This document shows positions 10,501 through 16,615 of a DNA stretch of 64,000 bases, piece after piece. The position numbers were made by a program, and so were the translations under genes. The stretch covers positions 6,697,001-6,761,000 of the forward strand of contig NC_015510.1 of the NCBI RefSeq assembly GCF_000212735.1, written 5' to 3'. Each line of letters begins with the position of its first letter. Positions within the stretch are counted from its first letter, which is position 1. Below the pieces are notes generated by a model. That model saw nothing but the letters and a program-made list of their open reading frames with translations, made no database searches and was not told where the DNA came from. This stretch comes from Haliscomenobacter hydrossis DSM 1100. GTDB taxonomy: Bacteria > Bacteroidota > Bacteroidia > Chitinophagales > Saprospiraceae.

Positions 10501-11224
10501 CAATGAGGCAAACAACACACTGGCTACAAAAATAACCTTCGCTTTGTCGCAAAGCATGGCGCAGTATGTGTTGACAAAAGCCATTCGGAGCAATGTTTCG
10601 CTGGCTACCGTGTCGGCGGTAGTGGATTATTTAAAAAATGCACAGAAACTCGATACCGAAGGCTTTAATGCCATCTTAAAAGGGATCAGCGAAGGCTGGA
10701 ATTATCGGAAAAAGGTGACGGTTGCCGACGCCGATAAAACCTATTTGAATACACTTTTGGCGGCAAGTACGGGTGTGAACAAAGACCGCTTAACTCGCCT
10801 GATGCAAGCATGGGACATCCTGAAGAAACAGGAAGAAAATGATCCTAATGTTCAGACTGTAAAAATCAAGGCGATTCGGGAAATGTTGCAATTTGATGTA
10901 AAAACATTCACCGTCAAAGCAGGCAAAACGGTAGAAATTTTATTTGAAAACCCCGATGCCATGCAACACAACCTGGTCATCGGCAAACCCAAATCGCTGG
11001 AAAAGATTGGCAAAGCGGCAGATAAAATGATTACCGACCCAGAGGGGGCAAACAAAAACTATGTTCCGGATGTGGCCGATGTATTGTTTTCGTCGGTTTT
11101 GGTCAATCCAGATCAAACGATCCGTTTGCGCTTTACGGCGCCAACCAAAGCTGGGGATTACCCTTACGTGTGTACTTTCCCTGGGCATTGGCGAATCATG
11201 AATGGGGTGATGAAAGTGGAGTAA
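7550..11224 (+). CDS. secreted ThuA / PVC-type dehydrogenase with CARDB and azurin-like copper domains
   Basis: 1,224 residues from the ATG at 7550, which begins a signal peptide (MKKLIVLSLLFCVFSASAQ). An in-frame ATG at 7445 overlaps the previous gene and would bury that signal. Domains in order: ThuA-like (about 20-250, sugar-related glutamine-amidotransferase fold); a membrane-bound-dehydrogenase-type beta-propeller (about 290-690, with DTNKDGKADKF and DTDGDDKADV calcium-like loops); a HEAT-like helical region; a CARDB adhesion-type domain (about 875-1000); and a C-terminal cupredoxin. The cupredoxin keeps a full type 1 copper set in azurin spacing: His1140, then Cys1208, His1213 and Met1217 in CTFPGHWRIM. 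No CxxCH heme site is present, unlike many propeller dehydrogenases of this class. It is likely a periplasmic sugar or alcohol oxidase passing electrons to copper. Its operon partners are the isomerase and the Gfo/Idh enzyme. Confidence 0.82.
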   Translation: MKKLIVLSLLFCVFSASAQKARRLEILFLGDNGHHRPIERVPSIMAALGDKGVNFTYTDQLADLNLANLNKYDALMIYANWDSIPPAAEKDLLAYVAAGKGILPIHCASYCFRNSSEYVKMVGGQFWRHRMDTVETQTVQPDHFIMQGLKPFRAFDETYLHSKLQADNNVLAVREIKADQFKDKPDTKTEPYTWTRSYGKGRVFYTAYGHDENTWQNEGFHALILRGILWAVNEEARQAHAALKPEPFVYREAKLPNYEKRPGIQYRQDPLSPEESMKHIQVPVEFNMELFAAEPNVMHPIAISWDERGRMYVLITKDYPNERKPGGGSDYILICEDTNKDGKADKFTRFAEGLSIPTGMVFSNGGLVVSQAPDMLFLKDTDGDDKADVRQVLFTGFGTFDTHAGPSNLHYGFDNWLWGSVGYSGFKGLVGGSSDTIRFSQGFFRFKPDGSKLEFMTRTSNNTWGLGFNETGDVFGSTANNAHGWYMAIPNQFYPSANGVDNGSTSTDTHKDMKTITPKVRQVDVFGGFTAAAGHNVYTARAFPKKYWNNIAFVAEPTGHVLHQNVLAKSGTNYSDVEGFNLLAGADEWFSPVFAEVGPDGAVWVADWYSFIIQHNPRPDGFVMGSGNAYETDLRDYTHGRIYRVSHKTAPSYQALALSKDKPQELLAALKNTNMFWRSHAQRLLVERNQKDVVPALLALIRDKSVDEIGINAPAIHALWTLQGLNAIEGEALNVVVEALKHPCPGVRKSAVQLLPRNKEGLAVLVNNKTLEDQEPLVVLNTLLTISEMPMNEQIESIIFQALETSKDLNDRWLPDAYAGIVAKNPGLLKKVFAKLQEKAATNANTMNPAGHHDHAAMMAKTEPKTQPAATLTKPDLMVSNIKIEPTNPMPRERVAITIDVRNQGGVDVPKGVVLPLNIRFAGKGQVVDMVSLVHTEGLKAGETVTITKVSNGPWTGNISVSGEQAGEYNFTVVVDKANTIVEGNEANNTLATKITFALSQSMAQYVLTKAIRSNVSLATVSAVVDYLKNAQKLDTEGFNAILKGISEGWNYRKKVTVADADKTYLNTLLAASTGVNKDRLTRLMQAWDILKKQEENDPNVQTVKIKAIREMLQFDVKTFTVKAGKTVEILFENPDAMQHNLVIGKPKSLEKIGKAADKMITDPEGANKNYVPDVADVLFSSVLVNPDQTIRLRFTAPTKAGDYPYVCTFPGHWRIMNGVMKVE

Positions 11225-11247
11225 TGAGATAGAGATGTTTAAATTTT

Positions 11248-11285
11248 AGGGGCTGTCTCAGAACGCAGATTTTGAGATAGCCCCT
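11248..11285 (+). terminator. hairpin after the dehydrogenase operon
   Basis: AGGGGCTGTCTCA (11248-11260) pairs with TGAGATAGCCCCT (11273-11285), with one mismatch in 13 and a 12-base loop. It lies 23 bp after the stop codon. There is no strong U-run, so it is a terminator or an mRNA-stabilising stem. Confidence 0.6.
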
Positions 11286-11311
11286 GACATAGGGTTGTCA
11301 CTCCCCCTATT

Positions 11312-11319
11312 TAACTTTG
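11312..11319 (+). promoter_or_regulatory. -7 element TAACTTTG
   Basis: Exact TAnnTTTG match 21 bases before the ATG at 11341 and just after the preceding hairpin, so the small gene downstream probably has its own promoter. The -33 box is not clear. Confidence 0.5.
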
Positions 11320-11340
11320 CGCTACACCAACACAACCGCC

Positions 11341-11904
11341 ATGCCCGAAAAGGAAATAGAAACATTTTGTCCGAGAAGTCGCCAGGAATGGCGGCAATGG
11401 TTACAAGAAAACCACCAGACCAAACAGTCGATTTGGCTAATTTATTACAAAAAGAAAACGAACATTCCTTCCATCACCTGGAGCGAAGTCGTAGATGAAG
11501 CCCTGTGCTTTGGCTGGATCGACAGCACGGCCAAACCCCTGGATGAGGAAAAATACATGCAGTTCATCACCCGCAGGAAACCCAAAAGTGTTTGGTCGAA
11601 AATCAACAAGGAGAAAGTTCAGCGTTTTATTGACGAGGGGCTGATGATGCCCGCAGGTTTTGCCAGCATCGAAATTGCCAAAAAAAATGGCTCCTGGAGC
11701 ATTTTAGACGAGGTGGATGCCATGATTATCCCGCCCGATTTAGAGATGGGATTTGCAGCCCAACCGGGCTCAAAAGAGGCCTTTTTGAGTTTGAGTAAAT
11801 CGGCACAAAAACTCTTGTTGTATGGGTTGGTTATGGCCAAACAGCCTGCGACGAGGGAGAAACGGATTGGGGAGATTGTGGCGAAGGTTGGGCAGAAAGG
11901 TTGA
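11341..11904 (+). CDS. YdeI/OmdA-family protein
   Basis: 187 residues from the ATG at 11341. Starting at 11317 would place the start over the -7 element, so it is rejected. The sequence matches the YdeI or bacteriocin-protection (OmdA) group: WRQWLQENHQTKQSIWLIYYKK, then the hallmark WSEVVDEALCFGWIDSTAKP and a conserved FITRRKPKSVWSKINKEKV. Members are small cytoplasmic proteins whose biochemical role is unclear; some have been linked to resistance to peptides. The gene stands alone on its strand with its own promoter. Confidence 0.8.
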   Translation: MPEKEIETFCPRSRQEWRQWLQENHQTKQSIWLIYYKKKTNIPSITWSEVVDEALCFGWIDSTAKPLDEEKYMQFITRRKPKSVWSKINKEKVQRFIDEGLMMPAGFASIEIAKKNGSWSILDEVDAMIIPPDLEMGFAAQPGSKEAFLSLSKSAQKLLLYGLVMAKQPATREKRIGEIVAKVGQKG

Positions 11905-12325
11905 CGCCAACAAGCGTTGCCTTTCCACAAGGGGGTATTTCATTCAAAAAAACAGGGCAAACAAATCTACGCTGTCCACCCTCCAAAAAACTCTCGCCTA
12001 GTTTTCTCCTTGTTTTTACAATTTATCGTACTTTTTAACATCCGCCCCGAACCTAGGTCTGGTAACCTTTTGCCCTATGTCAACGTATAAGGGTGTATAA
12101 AACCCAAATCACGGAACTCGACAAACAAGACACGATTTGAGTGAGGGGAATGAAATTTCTAACCTAGACTTTATCCTTTTTTTTTGACAAATCAAAAATT
12201 GGGAGCCTAATGAAAACAAGGAGCTTGAATTTGAAGTTCTTTAACGCCCTCAAAAGGGATAAAGTCCAGCTAAGGAACGGAATAACGTTAGTTAACGTAA
12301 GTTCTGAATTAACGAGCAATATTGT
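11905..12325. other. gene-free stretch before the HNH gene
   Basis: No credible coding sequence. One inverted repeat is visible: GACTTTATCC (12167-12176) and GGATAAAGTC (12257-12266), extended by T and A runs, with about 80 bp between. This could mark the ends of a small decayed insertion, but no transposase remnant or target duplication was recognised. Confidence 0.35.
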
Positions 12326-12468
12326 GCGACTTCTCCGAAGTCGGAATCACTGATGGTCAATATTTTCTATAAACATGTGACCTCTCCGAGGTCATTCGAC
12401 GGACTTCGGAGAAGTCGCAAGTTTGTAGCATTTGCATTTACGCGTTTTTCCGACTTCGGAGAAGTCGC
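12326..12468. repeat. cluster of four palindromes of the type GACTTCTCCGAAGTC
   Basis: Copies at 12326-12343, 12379-12393 (variant GACCTCTCCGAGGTC), 12402-12418 and 12452-12468. The first two read TCTCCGA on the plus strand and the last two read TCGGAGA, so two copies face each way. The variant copy changes on both arms together (TT/AA to CC/GG type), so pairing is kept. They lie 70-210 bp before the HNH gene. Confidence 0.75.
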
Positions 12469-12535
12469 ACTTCTCTGATTATCAACAGGATTTATTCAGC
12501 ACTCACTTTGTTTAGTAAATTTTAAATCAAGTTTT

Positions 12536-13489
12536 ATGGCAAATCTGGAAGTAATCAAGCAGTTAATTATACATCCATTCTTAAAAATACTGATCGAACT
12601 GGGATTAGAGATTGACAGAATTAAAAAGATTTATCCGTTGAAAACAGAGGGCGTAACTTTTTATGTGGATAACAAAAAAAACGTTTTATTAAGCATAGAC
12701 TATCTTGAGTATCCCAAAGATGAGATTCCTGTTAAAAGCAATACTATAGGTCAATTATTTTTTAACAAAATTCATAACAAGGAAATACTAGAAGATATTG
12801 TGGCCGGGCTTCCGGATTCGATTAAAAGCAAAATAATAGAAATTGATTGGTTTAATAACGGCAGTAAAGGGTTGTGTTTTATTAAATGCACTATTGAGAC
12901 TATGGAAAAGCTTTTCCAACATGATTGTATTCTCGGATATTTTCAAACCCATTACAATAATATTTTTTCCAAAGAAATTGACTTTCATGATTTTACAAGC
13001 GCCATTGAATTAGGCGATGAACTAAAGGATTTAAAGGATGCACGGGATGAAGTAAGAGACAAAGTATTTGATCTTTTAAAATACAAACTAGACACTACAG
13101 ATGATATCAAAGACTTAGAAGAAAAAATAAAAAATGAAGCCCCTTTGATTAAGGAAATTCTATCTCGTCACATAGAAAGAGGAACCATTGCAAACAAAGT
13201 TAAAGCCTTGACAGGCTATAAGTGCTTAGTGTGCGAGAAATTAGATATGCATCCCTATGGATTTAAAAAAAAGAACAGCGAAGAACCCTACATTGAAAGT
13301 CATCATGTGACTCCTGTTTCATTACGGAAAAAAGGATCACTTAGTGTCACCAACATCATTACACTATGTGCGAACCATCATCGGCTAATGCATTACGGGA
13401 ATGCACCACTCTTGGAGGAGAATGAAGTTTCTTTTGTCTTTCAAATAGAATGCAAAGAGGTTGAGATACAAAAAATACAAATCCATTAA
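12536..13489 (+). CDS. HNH endonuclease-domain protein, AT-rich
   Basis: 317 residues. The C-terminal 90 residues form an HNH nuclease with a zinc knuckle: Cys230 and Cys233 (CLVC), His256-His257 (ESHHVTPV), then Cys278, Asn280, His281 and His282 (LCANHHRLMH). The N-terminal 220 residues match nothing I recognise; they include a charged helical part (residues 165-200) rich in Lys, Glu and Asp. The gene is clearly more AT-rich than its neighbours, uses many AAA and ATT codons, and follows a cluster of palindromes. These signs suggest acquisition by transfer. It could be a restriction or anti-phage nuclease, but no methylase or partner gene is adjacent. The function is therefore only a DNA nuclease by domain. 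Confidence 0.75.
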   Translation: MANLEVIKQLIIHPFLKILIELGLEIDRIKKIYPLKTEGVTFYVDNKKNVLLSIDYLEYPKDEIPVKSNTIGQLFFNKIHNKEILEDIVAGLPDSIKSKIIEIDWFNNGSKGLCFIKCTIETMEKLFQHDCILGYFQTHYNNIFSKEIDFHDFTSAIELGDELKDLKDARDEVRDKVFDLLKYKLDTTDDIKDLEEKIKNEAPLIKEILSRHIERGTIANKVKALTGYKCLVCEKLDMHPYGFKKKNSEEPYIESHHVTPVSLRKKGSLSVTNIITLCANHHRLMHYGNAPLLEENEVSFVFQIECKEVEIQKIQIH

Positions 13490-13551
13490 AATGCTAAATA
13501 TCAACAATTAAAACCTATTTTAGCAAATTATGGTTTTTAGAAAACGAACAG

Positions 13552-13585
13552 TTTTTAAACCCGTCGAATTCGACGGGTTTAAAAA
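13552..13585. terminator. perfect 34-bp palindrome, probable bidirectional terminator
   Basis: Both 17-base halves are exact reverse complements, centred between 13568 and 13569. The inner part is CCCGTCGAATTCGACGGG, flanked by TTTAAA-type steps and T/A runs. As RNA it would give a GC stem ending in U on either strand. It lies 62 bp after the HNH stop and 31 bp before the next ATG. Confidence 0.65.
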
Positions 13586-13616
13586 TAGCTTTTGAAGGAA
13601 ACCACTCTCTAGACAT

Positions 13617-13964
13617 ATGGCACTGACCGAAAAACAAATACAAGAAATCCAAGTGGCTGGAGAAAGCTTTTTACAGCTCCGCAGACCACCGGAAGCAATC
13701 AGATCAAAACTCGATCTGATCTACCGCATTGAAGGCCAAAACGTACTCGTGTACGAAGTCCGCCCCCAATGGGATGATCCTGCTAAAATTACGGAAACGC
13801 CAATAGCAAAAACCACCTTTGTACAAACCCAAAACGTGTGGAAAATCTATTGGATGCAGGCCGACCTGAAATGGCACAGGTATTCACCTAAGCACCAGGT
13901 AAAGTCCATAAAAACCTTTTTTGAAGTTGTAGCTGATGATGCGTTTAGCTGCTTTTTTGGATGA
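13617..13964 (+). CDS. DUF3024-family small protein
   Basis: 115 residues, soluble. The segment RRPPEAIRSKLDLIYRIEGQNVLVYEVRPQWDDP followed by IAKTTFVQTQNVWKIYWMQADLKWHRY fits what I recall of DUF3024, a short domain of unknown role found in many bacteria. No catalytic motif is evident; the conserved aromatic and charged residues suggest a small beta-rich nucleic-acid or protein-binding unit, but that is a guess. It stands alone between a palindrome and the convergent monooxygenase gene. Confidence 0.65.
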   Translation: MALTEKQIQEIQVAGESFLQLRRPPEAIRSKLDLIYRIEGQNVLVYEVRPQWDDPAKITETPIAKTTFVQTQNVWKIYWMQADLKWHRYSPKHQVKSIKTFFEVVADDAFSCFFG

Positions 13965-14004
13965 AAAAGAAGTTGAATTCCGTCGGCTAATAAGGTTCCA
14001 GCAC

Positions 14005-15147
14005 TTACCTCAGTTTAAACAACAGCTCCAACTGCTTTTCTGCCACCCCACTCGGCGTAGCACTCAACAGCCAATTCCGCAAGCGGTGACCAATCTCCCC
14101 GCCCAGGTTGCTGATTTTGCCAATCATGAACGAGGTGTTTACCACGTAATTCACTTTGGGGCGTCGAAACTGTTCGTACGCCGCAAAAGCTCCCGCATAA
14201 TCCGGGTAACGCTCCAGGTAATCGGCCAGGTACCAGGCGTCCTCAATGGCCTGGCAGCCACCTTGCCCCATATTAGGGGTAGTGGCGTGGGCGGCATCAC
14301 CCAGCAACATAACAGGACCACGATGCCAAGAGGAGAGGGGCTTTAAATCGTAGAGGTCATCGTGGAAAATTTCCTCAGGTTTCGCCAAGGCGATCAGTTC
14401 GGCGTATTGAGGGGGGAAATCTTGCAATTGTTTGCTCAAATACGCAATCTGCTCCGCTACGGGTACTTTGAAACCCGGCTGGCGTTTTTCGGTGTAATAA
14501 AAATACACCCGCTCGGGGTCAACCTGAATCATGGCGATTCTTTTGCCCCCGGTTTTTGCCCAAAGCTCCAGACCTTTGCTTGGGGTTTCCATGTGGTACG
14601 GAATAATGCCCCGCCAGCAGGTATGTGAGGAATAGCGCAGTGGTTTTTCACCCAAAATGGCTTTACGGGTGGCCGAACGCAGGCCATCAGCACCAATCAA
14701 CAGGTCTGATTCGGAACTGCTGCCATCCATAAAAATGGCTTTTACCCGGCCATTGGGTAGTTGCTCCACGCTGCTCAAGCGTTTGTTGAGTTGGATGGCG
14801 GGGTTGGGCAAATGTTGCAGCAAAATCTGTTGCAAAGCGCCCCGGTGGATGGCTACACTGGATTCGCCGTATTTTTGTCGCACGGCTTGGATGTCCATGA
14901 GTTGCAGTGGATTGCCGTGGTGGTCGCCGATGCCAAAACGCTCTAAAACGATGCCTGTACTGGAAATGGCTTCGGCAAAACCCAATCTGCGGGCAATCTG
15001 CATGGCATTGGAAGCCATAATGATGCCCGCGCCAACGGGACGTAGTTCAGCGGCTGCTTCAAAAATTTCTACCTGGTGGCCTTTGTGTTGGAGGGCGATG
15101 GCTGCGGTTAAACCGCCAATTCCTGCACCAATGATGTTGATTTTCAT
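14005..15147 (-). CDS. FAD-dependent aromatic-type monooxygenase
   Basis: 380 residues. It has the flavin-binding GAGIGG near residues 7-12 with EIFEAA closing the Rossmann unit, the DG-type motif GADGLRSATRKAI (about 155-168), and the second FAD motif GDAAHATTPNMGQGG (about 281-295). This is the salicylate/3-hydroxybenzoate hydroxylase plan of class A flavin monooxygenases, which use NAD(P)H and oxygen; related enzymes modify tetracyclines or other drugs. The gene is divergent from a TetR regulator with likely operators between them, so it is probably a repressed, inducible detoxification or catabolic enzyme. The substrate is unknown. Confidence 0.85.
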   Translation of the reverse strand: MKINIIGAGIGGLTAAIALQHKGHQVEIFEAAAELRPVGAGIIMASNAMQIARRLGFAEAISSTGIVLERFGIGDHHGNPLQLMDIQAVRQKYGESSVAIHRGALQQILLQHLPNPAIQLNKRLSSVEQLPNGRVKAIFMDGSSSESDLLIGADGLRSATRKAILGEKPLRYSSHTCWRGIIPYHMETPSKGLELWAKTGGKRIAMIQVDPERVYFYYTEKRQPGFKVPVAEQIAYLSKQLQDFPPQYAELIALAKPEEIFHDDLYDLKPLSSWHRGPVMLLGDAAHATTPNMGQGGCQAIEDAWYLADYLERYPDYAGAFAAYEQFRRPKVNYVVNTSFMIGKISNLGGEIGHRLRNWLLSATPSGVAEKQLELLFKLR

Positions 15148-15151
15148 AATA

Positions 15152-15220
15152 ACAGTTCTAGGTGATTGTAAATTTAGAACAAATGTACTAACTTTGTGTA
15201 ATTAGGTCAAGTGTTCTAAA
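15152..15220. promoter_or_regulatory. divergent promoter with three GTTCTA/TAGAAC half-sites
   Basis: Half-sites are GTTCTA (15155-15160), TTTAGAACA (15173-15181) and TGTTCTAAA (15212-15220); the last two are exact 9-base inverted copies. The -7 box TAACTTTG of the TetR gene (15189-15196) lies between them, with TTG at 15166-15168, 20 bases upstream. A bound dimer would block both the regulator and the divergent monooxygenase. Confidence 0.6.
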
Positions 15221-15235
15221 AAATATTTTCAAAAA

Positions 15236-15871
15236 ATGTCCAAAACAAAAGAACGGATTTTGGAGAAAGCCTTGGAATTGCTGAACGAAAGGGGCGTAGC
15301 GCAGGTTTCCATCCGCAGCATCGGAGATGCCTTGAGCATGAGTCCGGGCAATTTGTGCTACCATTATCCCAATGTGGATGCCATCGTGGAGGCGCTGTAT
15401 TTCCGTTTGGTCGCCGATCTGGACGCCCTGATTTTGGAAAGTATGCAACTGGCCAGCATACAGGGCATTGATTTGCATTTTACGTTTCAGTCCATTGAGC
15501 GCAGCTTTACAACCTTTCAACACTACAAGTTTTTAATGCTCGATTTTGCCGACATCATGCGGCGGCACGAGACTTTAAAAGCTCATTTTCGGCAATTGGC
15601 TGGACAGCGACAGGTGCAATTTATGCAGCTGATCCAGGCCTTGCAGGCGGGAGGCTGGGTGCAAACCGAGCGTTACCCAAATCAGTTTCAGGACTGGATT
15701 CAGCAGGCTTCACTTCTGGGTGATTATTGGATGGCGAGTGCGGAAATCATGCTGGAAGGGGATGAAGAATACAAACGCAAGTACCATCAAGGACTGTTTT
15801 TTTCCACTTTGGCCCCGCATTTGACGGCAAAAGGGCTGGAAAGCTATCAGGAGCTACTCAATAAAGGTTGA
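15236..15871 (+). CDS. TetR-family transcriptional regulator
   Basis: 211 residues. The N-terminal helix-turn-helix is typical (KERILEKALELLNERGVAQVSIRSIGDALSMSPGNLCYHYPN, about residues 4-46), followed by an all-helical ligand domain. The recognition part SPGNLCYHYPN matches regulators of the family that control membrane or detoxification genes. It is transcribed away from the flavin monooxygenase with 88 bp between starts and three related half-sites in that gap, so it most likely represses both genes until a ligand appears. The stop codon TGA lies inside the first word of the hairpin at 15866-15986. Confidence 0.88.
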   Translation: MSKTKERILEKALELLNERGVAQVSIRSIGDALSMSPGNLCYHYPNVDAIVEALYFRLVADLDALILESMQLASIQGIDLHFTFQSIERSFTTFQHYKFLMLDFADIMRRHETLKAHFRQLAGQRQVQFMQLIQALQAGGWVQTERYPNQFQDWIQQASLLGDYWMASAEIMLEGDEEYKRKYHQGLFFSTLAPHLTAKGLESYQELLNKG

Positions 15872-15986
15872 GAAGTTGAGGAGGTTGAGAAGGTTGAGGC
15901 TACCGCAAGTGACAAACCAAAGCGACAAGTGATTATTTTGTCAAAATCGTTCGCGGTAGCCTCAACCTTCTCAACCCCCTCAACTT
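15866..15986. repeat. word-type hairpin, GTTGAG words
   Basis: Left arm 15866-15907 is made of GTTGAG-type words spaced 9-11 bases and ends in GGCTACCGC. The right arm 15952-15986 begins GCGGTAGCC and reads the words back in complement. The loop is about 45 bases. The TetR stop codon is part of the left arm. Compare the same core with GCTGCCGC/GCGGCAGC at 54601-54695, where both arms changed together. Confidence 0.8.
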
Positions 15987-16028
15987 TTACAATAAGGCAT
16001 TATCTTCGCCAAAATTTTCAACACCAAC

Positions 16029-16514
16029 ATGATCCGCATCCAAACCTATCGCCCCGAATATTGCCAAGGCATCATCGATTTGATTTTGCCCATCCAGCAA
16101 ATCGAGTTCCAAGTGCCCATTACGCTCGAAGATCAGCCCGATTTGCTCCAGATTCCAGCGGTGTATCAGCACGGGAACGGCAACTTTTGGGTGGCCACCA
16201 ATGCCGAAAATCGAGTGGTAGGTACCATTGCCTTTATTGGTTTTGGAGGCAATCGGGTGGCCTTGCGCAAGATGTTTGTAGCAGCAGATTACCGGGGTAA
16301 AACGTACGGTTTGGCCCAAAAATTAATGGATTTGAGCCTGGATTGGTGCCATGAAAAACAAATAGAAAGCATTTGGCTGGGCACCATTCCGCGTTTAGAA
16401 GCAGCGGTGCGTTTTTACCAAAAAAATGGCTTTGATGAAGTCGCGGCGGAGAACCTTCCCTTGGAGTTTCCACGGATGCCAGTGGATACCCTCTTTTTTT
16501 GCAAAACCGTCTGA
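16029..16514 (+). CDS. GNAT-family N-acetyltransferase
   Basis: 161 residues. The acetyl-CoA motif A is clear: VALRKMFVAADYRGKTYGLAQKL, with the pyrophosphate loop RGKTYGLA near residues 95-102, followed by the helix LMDLSLDWCHEK and motif B ARFYQKNGF-like sequence (AAVRFYQKNGFDEV, about 125-138). It is a small cytoplasmic acyltransferase of unknown acceptor. A near-consensus -7 element TATCTTCG lies at 16001-16008, directly after the word-type hairpin, so it likely has its own promoter. Confidence 0.85.
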   Translation: MIRIQTYRPEYCQGIIDLILPIQQIEFQVPITLEDQPDLLQIPAVYQHGNGNFWVATNAENRVVGTIAFIGFGGNRVALRKMFVAADYRGKTYGLAQKLMDLSLDWCHEKQIESIWLGTIPRLEAAVRFYQKNGFDEVAAENLPLEFPRMPVDTLFFCKTV

Positions 16515-16551
16515 TTGTTCCATTTCCCCCTCATCGTTGTTCCATTTCCCC
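16515..16551 (+). promoter_or_regulatory. direct repeat TTGTTCCATTTCCCC, two copies 22 bp apart
   Basis: Identical 15-base copies at 16515-16529 and 16537-16551, on the same helix face, ending 23 bases before the -7 box at 16575. This is the layout expected for an AraC-type activator such as the hybrid regulator encoded at 19228. Confidence 0.5.
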
Positions 16552-16574
16552 TGCGGGATAATGCGGACAGACTC

Positions 16575-16582
16575 TATCTTTG
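16575..16582 (+). promoter_or_regulatory. -7 element TATCTTTG
   Basis: Exact TAnnTTTG match 33 bases before the ATG at 16616. No -33 TTTG is seen at the expected distance; the direct repeats upstream could replace it. Confidence 0.5.
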
Positions 16583-16615
16583 ACCAAATTAATGATCGCA
16601 AAAGCTCCGCTGCTT

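Noticed and set aside
11248-11285. Terminal inverted repeat of an insertion sequence (AGGGGCTGTCTCA)
   Set aside because: The two arms are 12 bases apart with no transposase remnant, and the position right after a stop codon fits a terminator.
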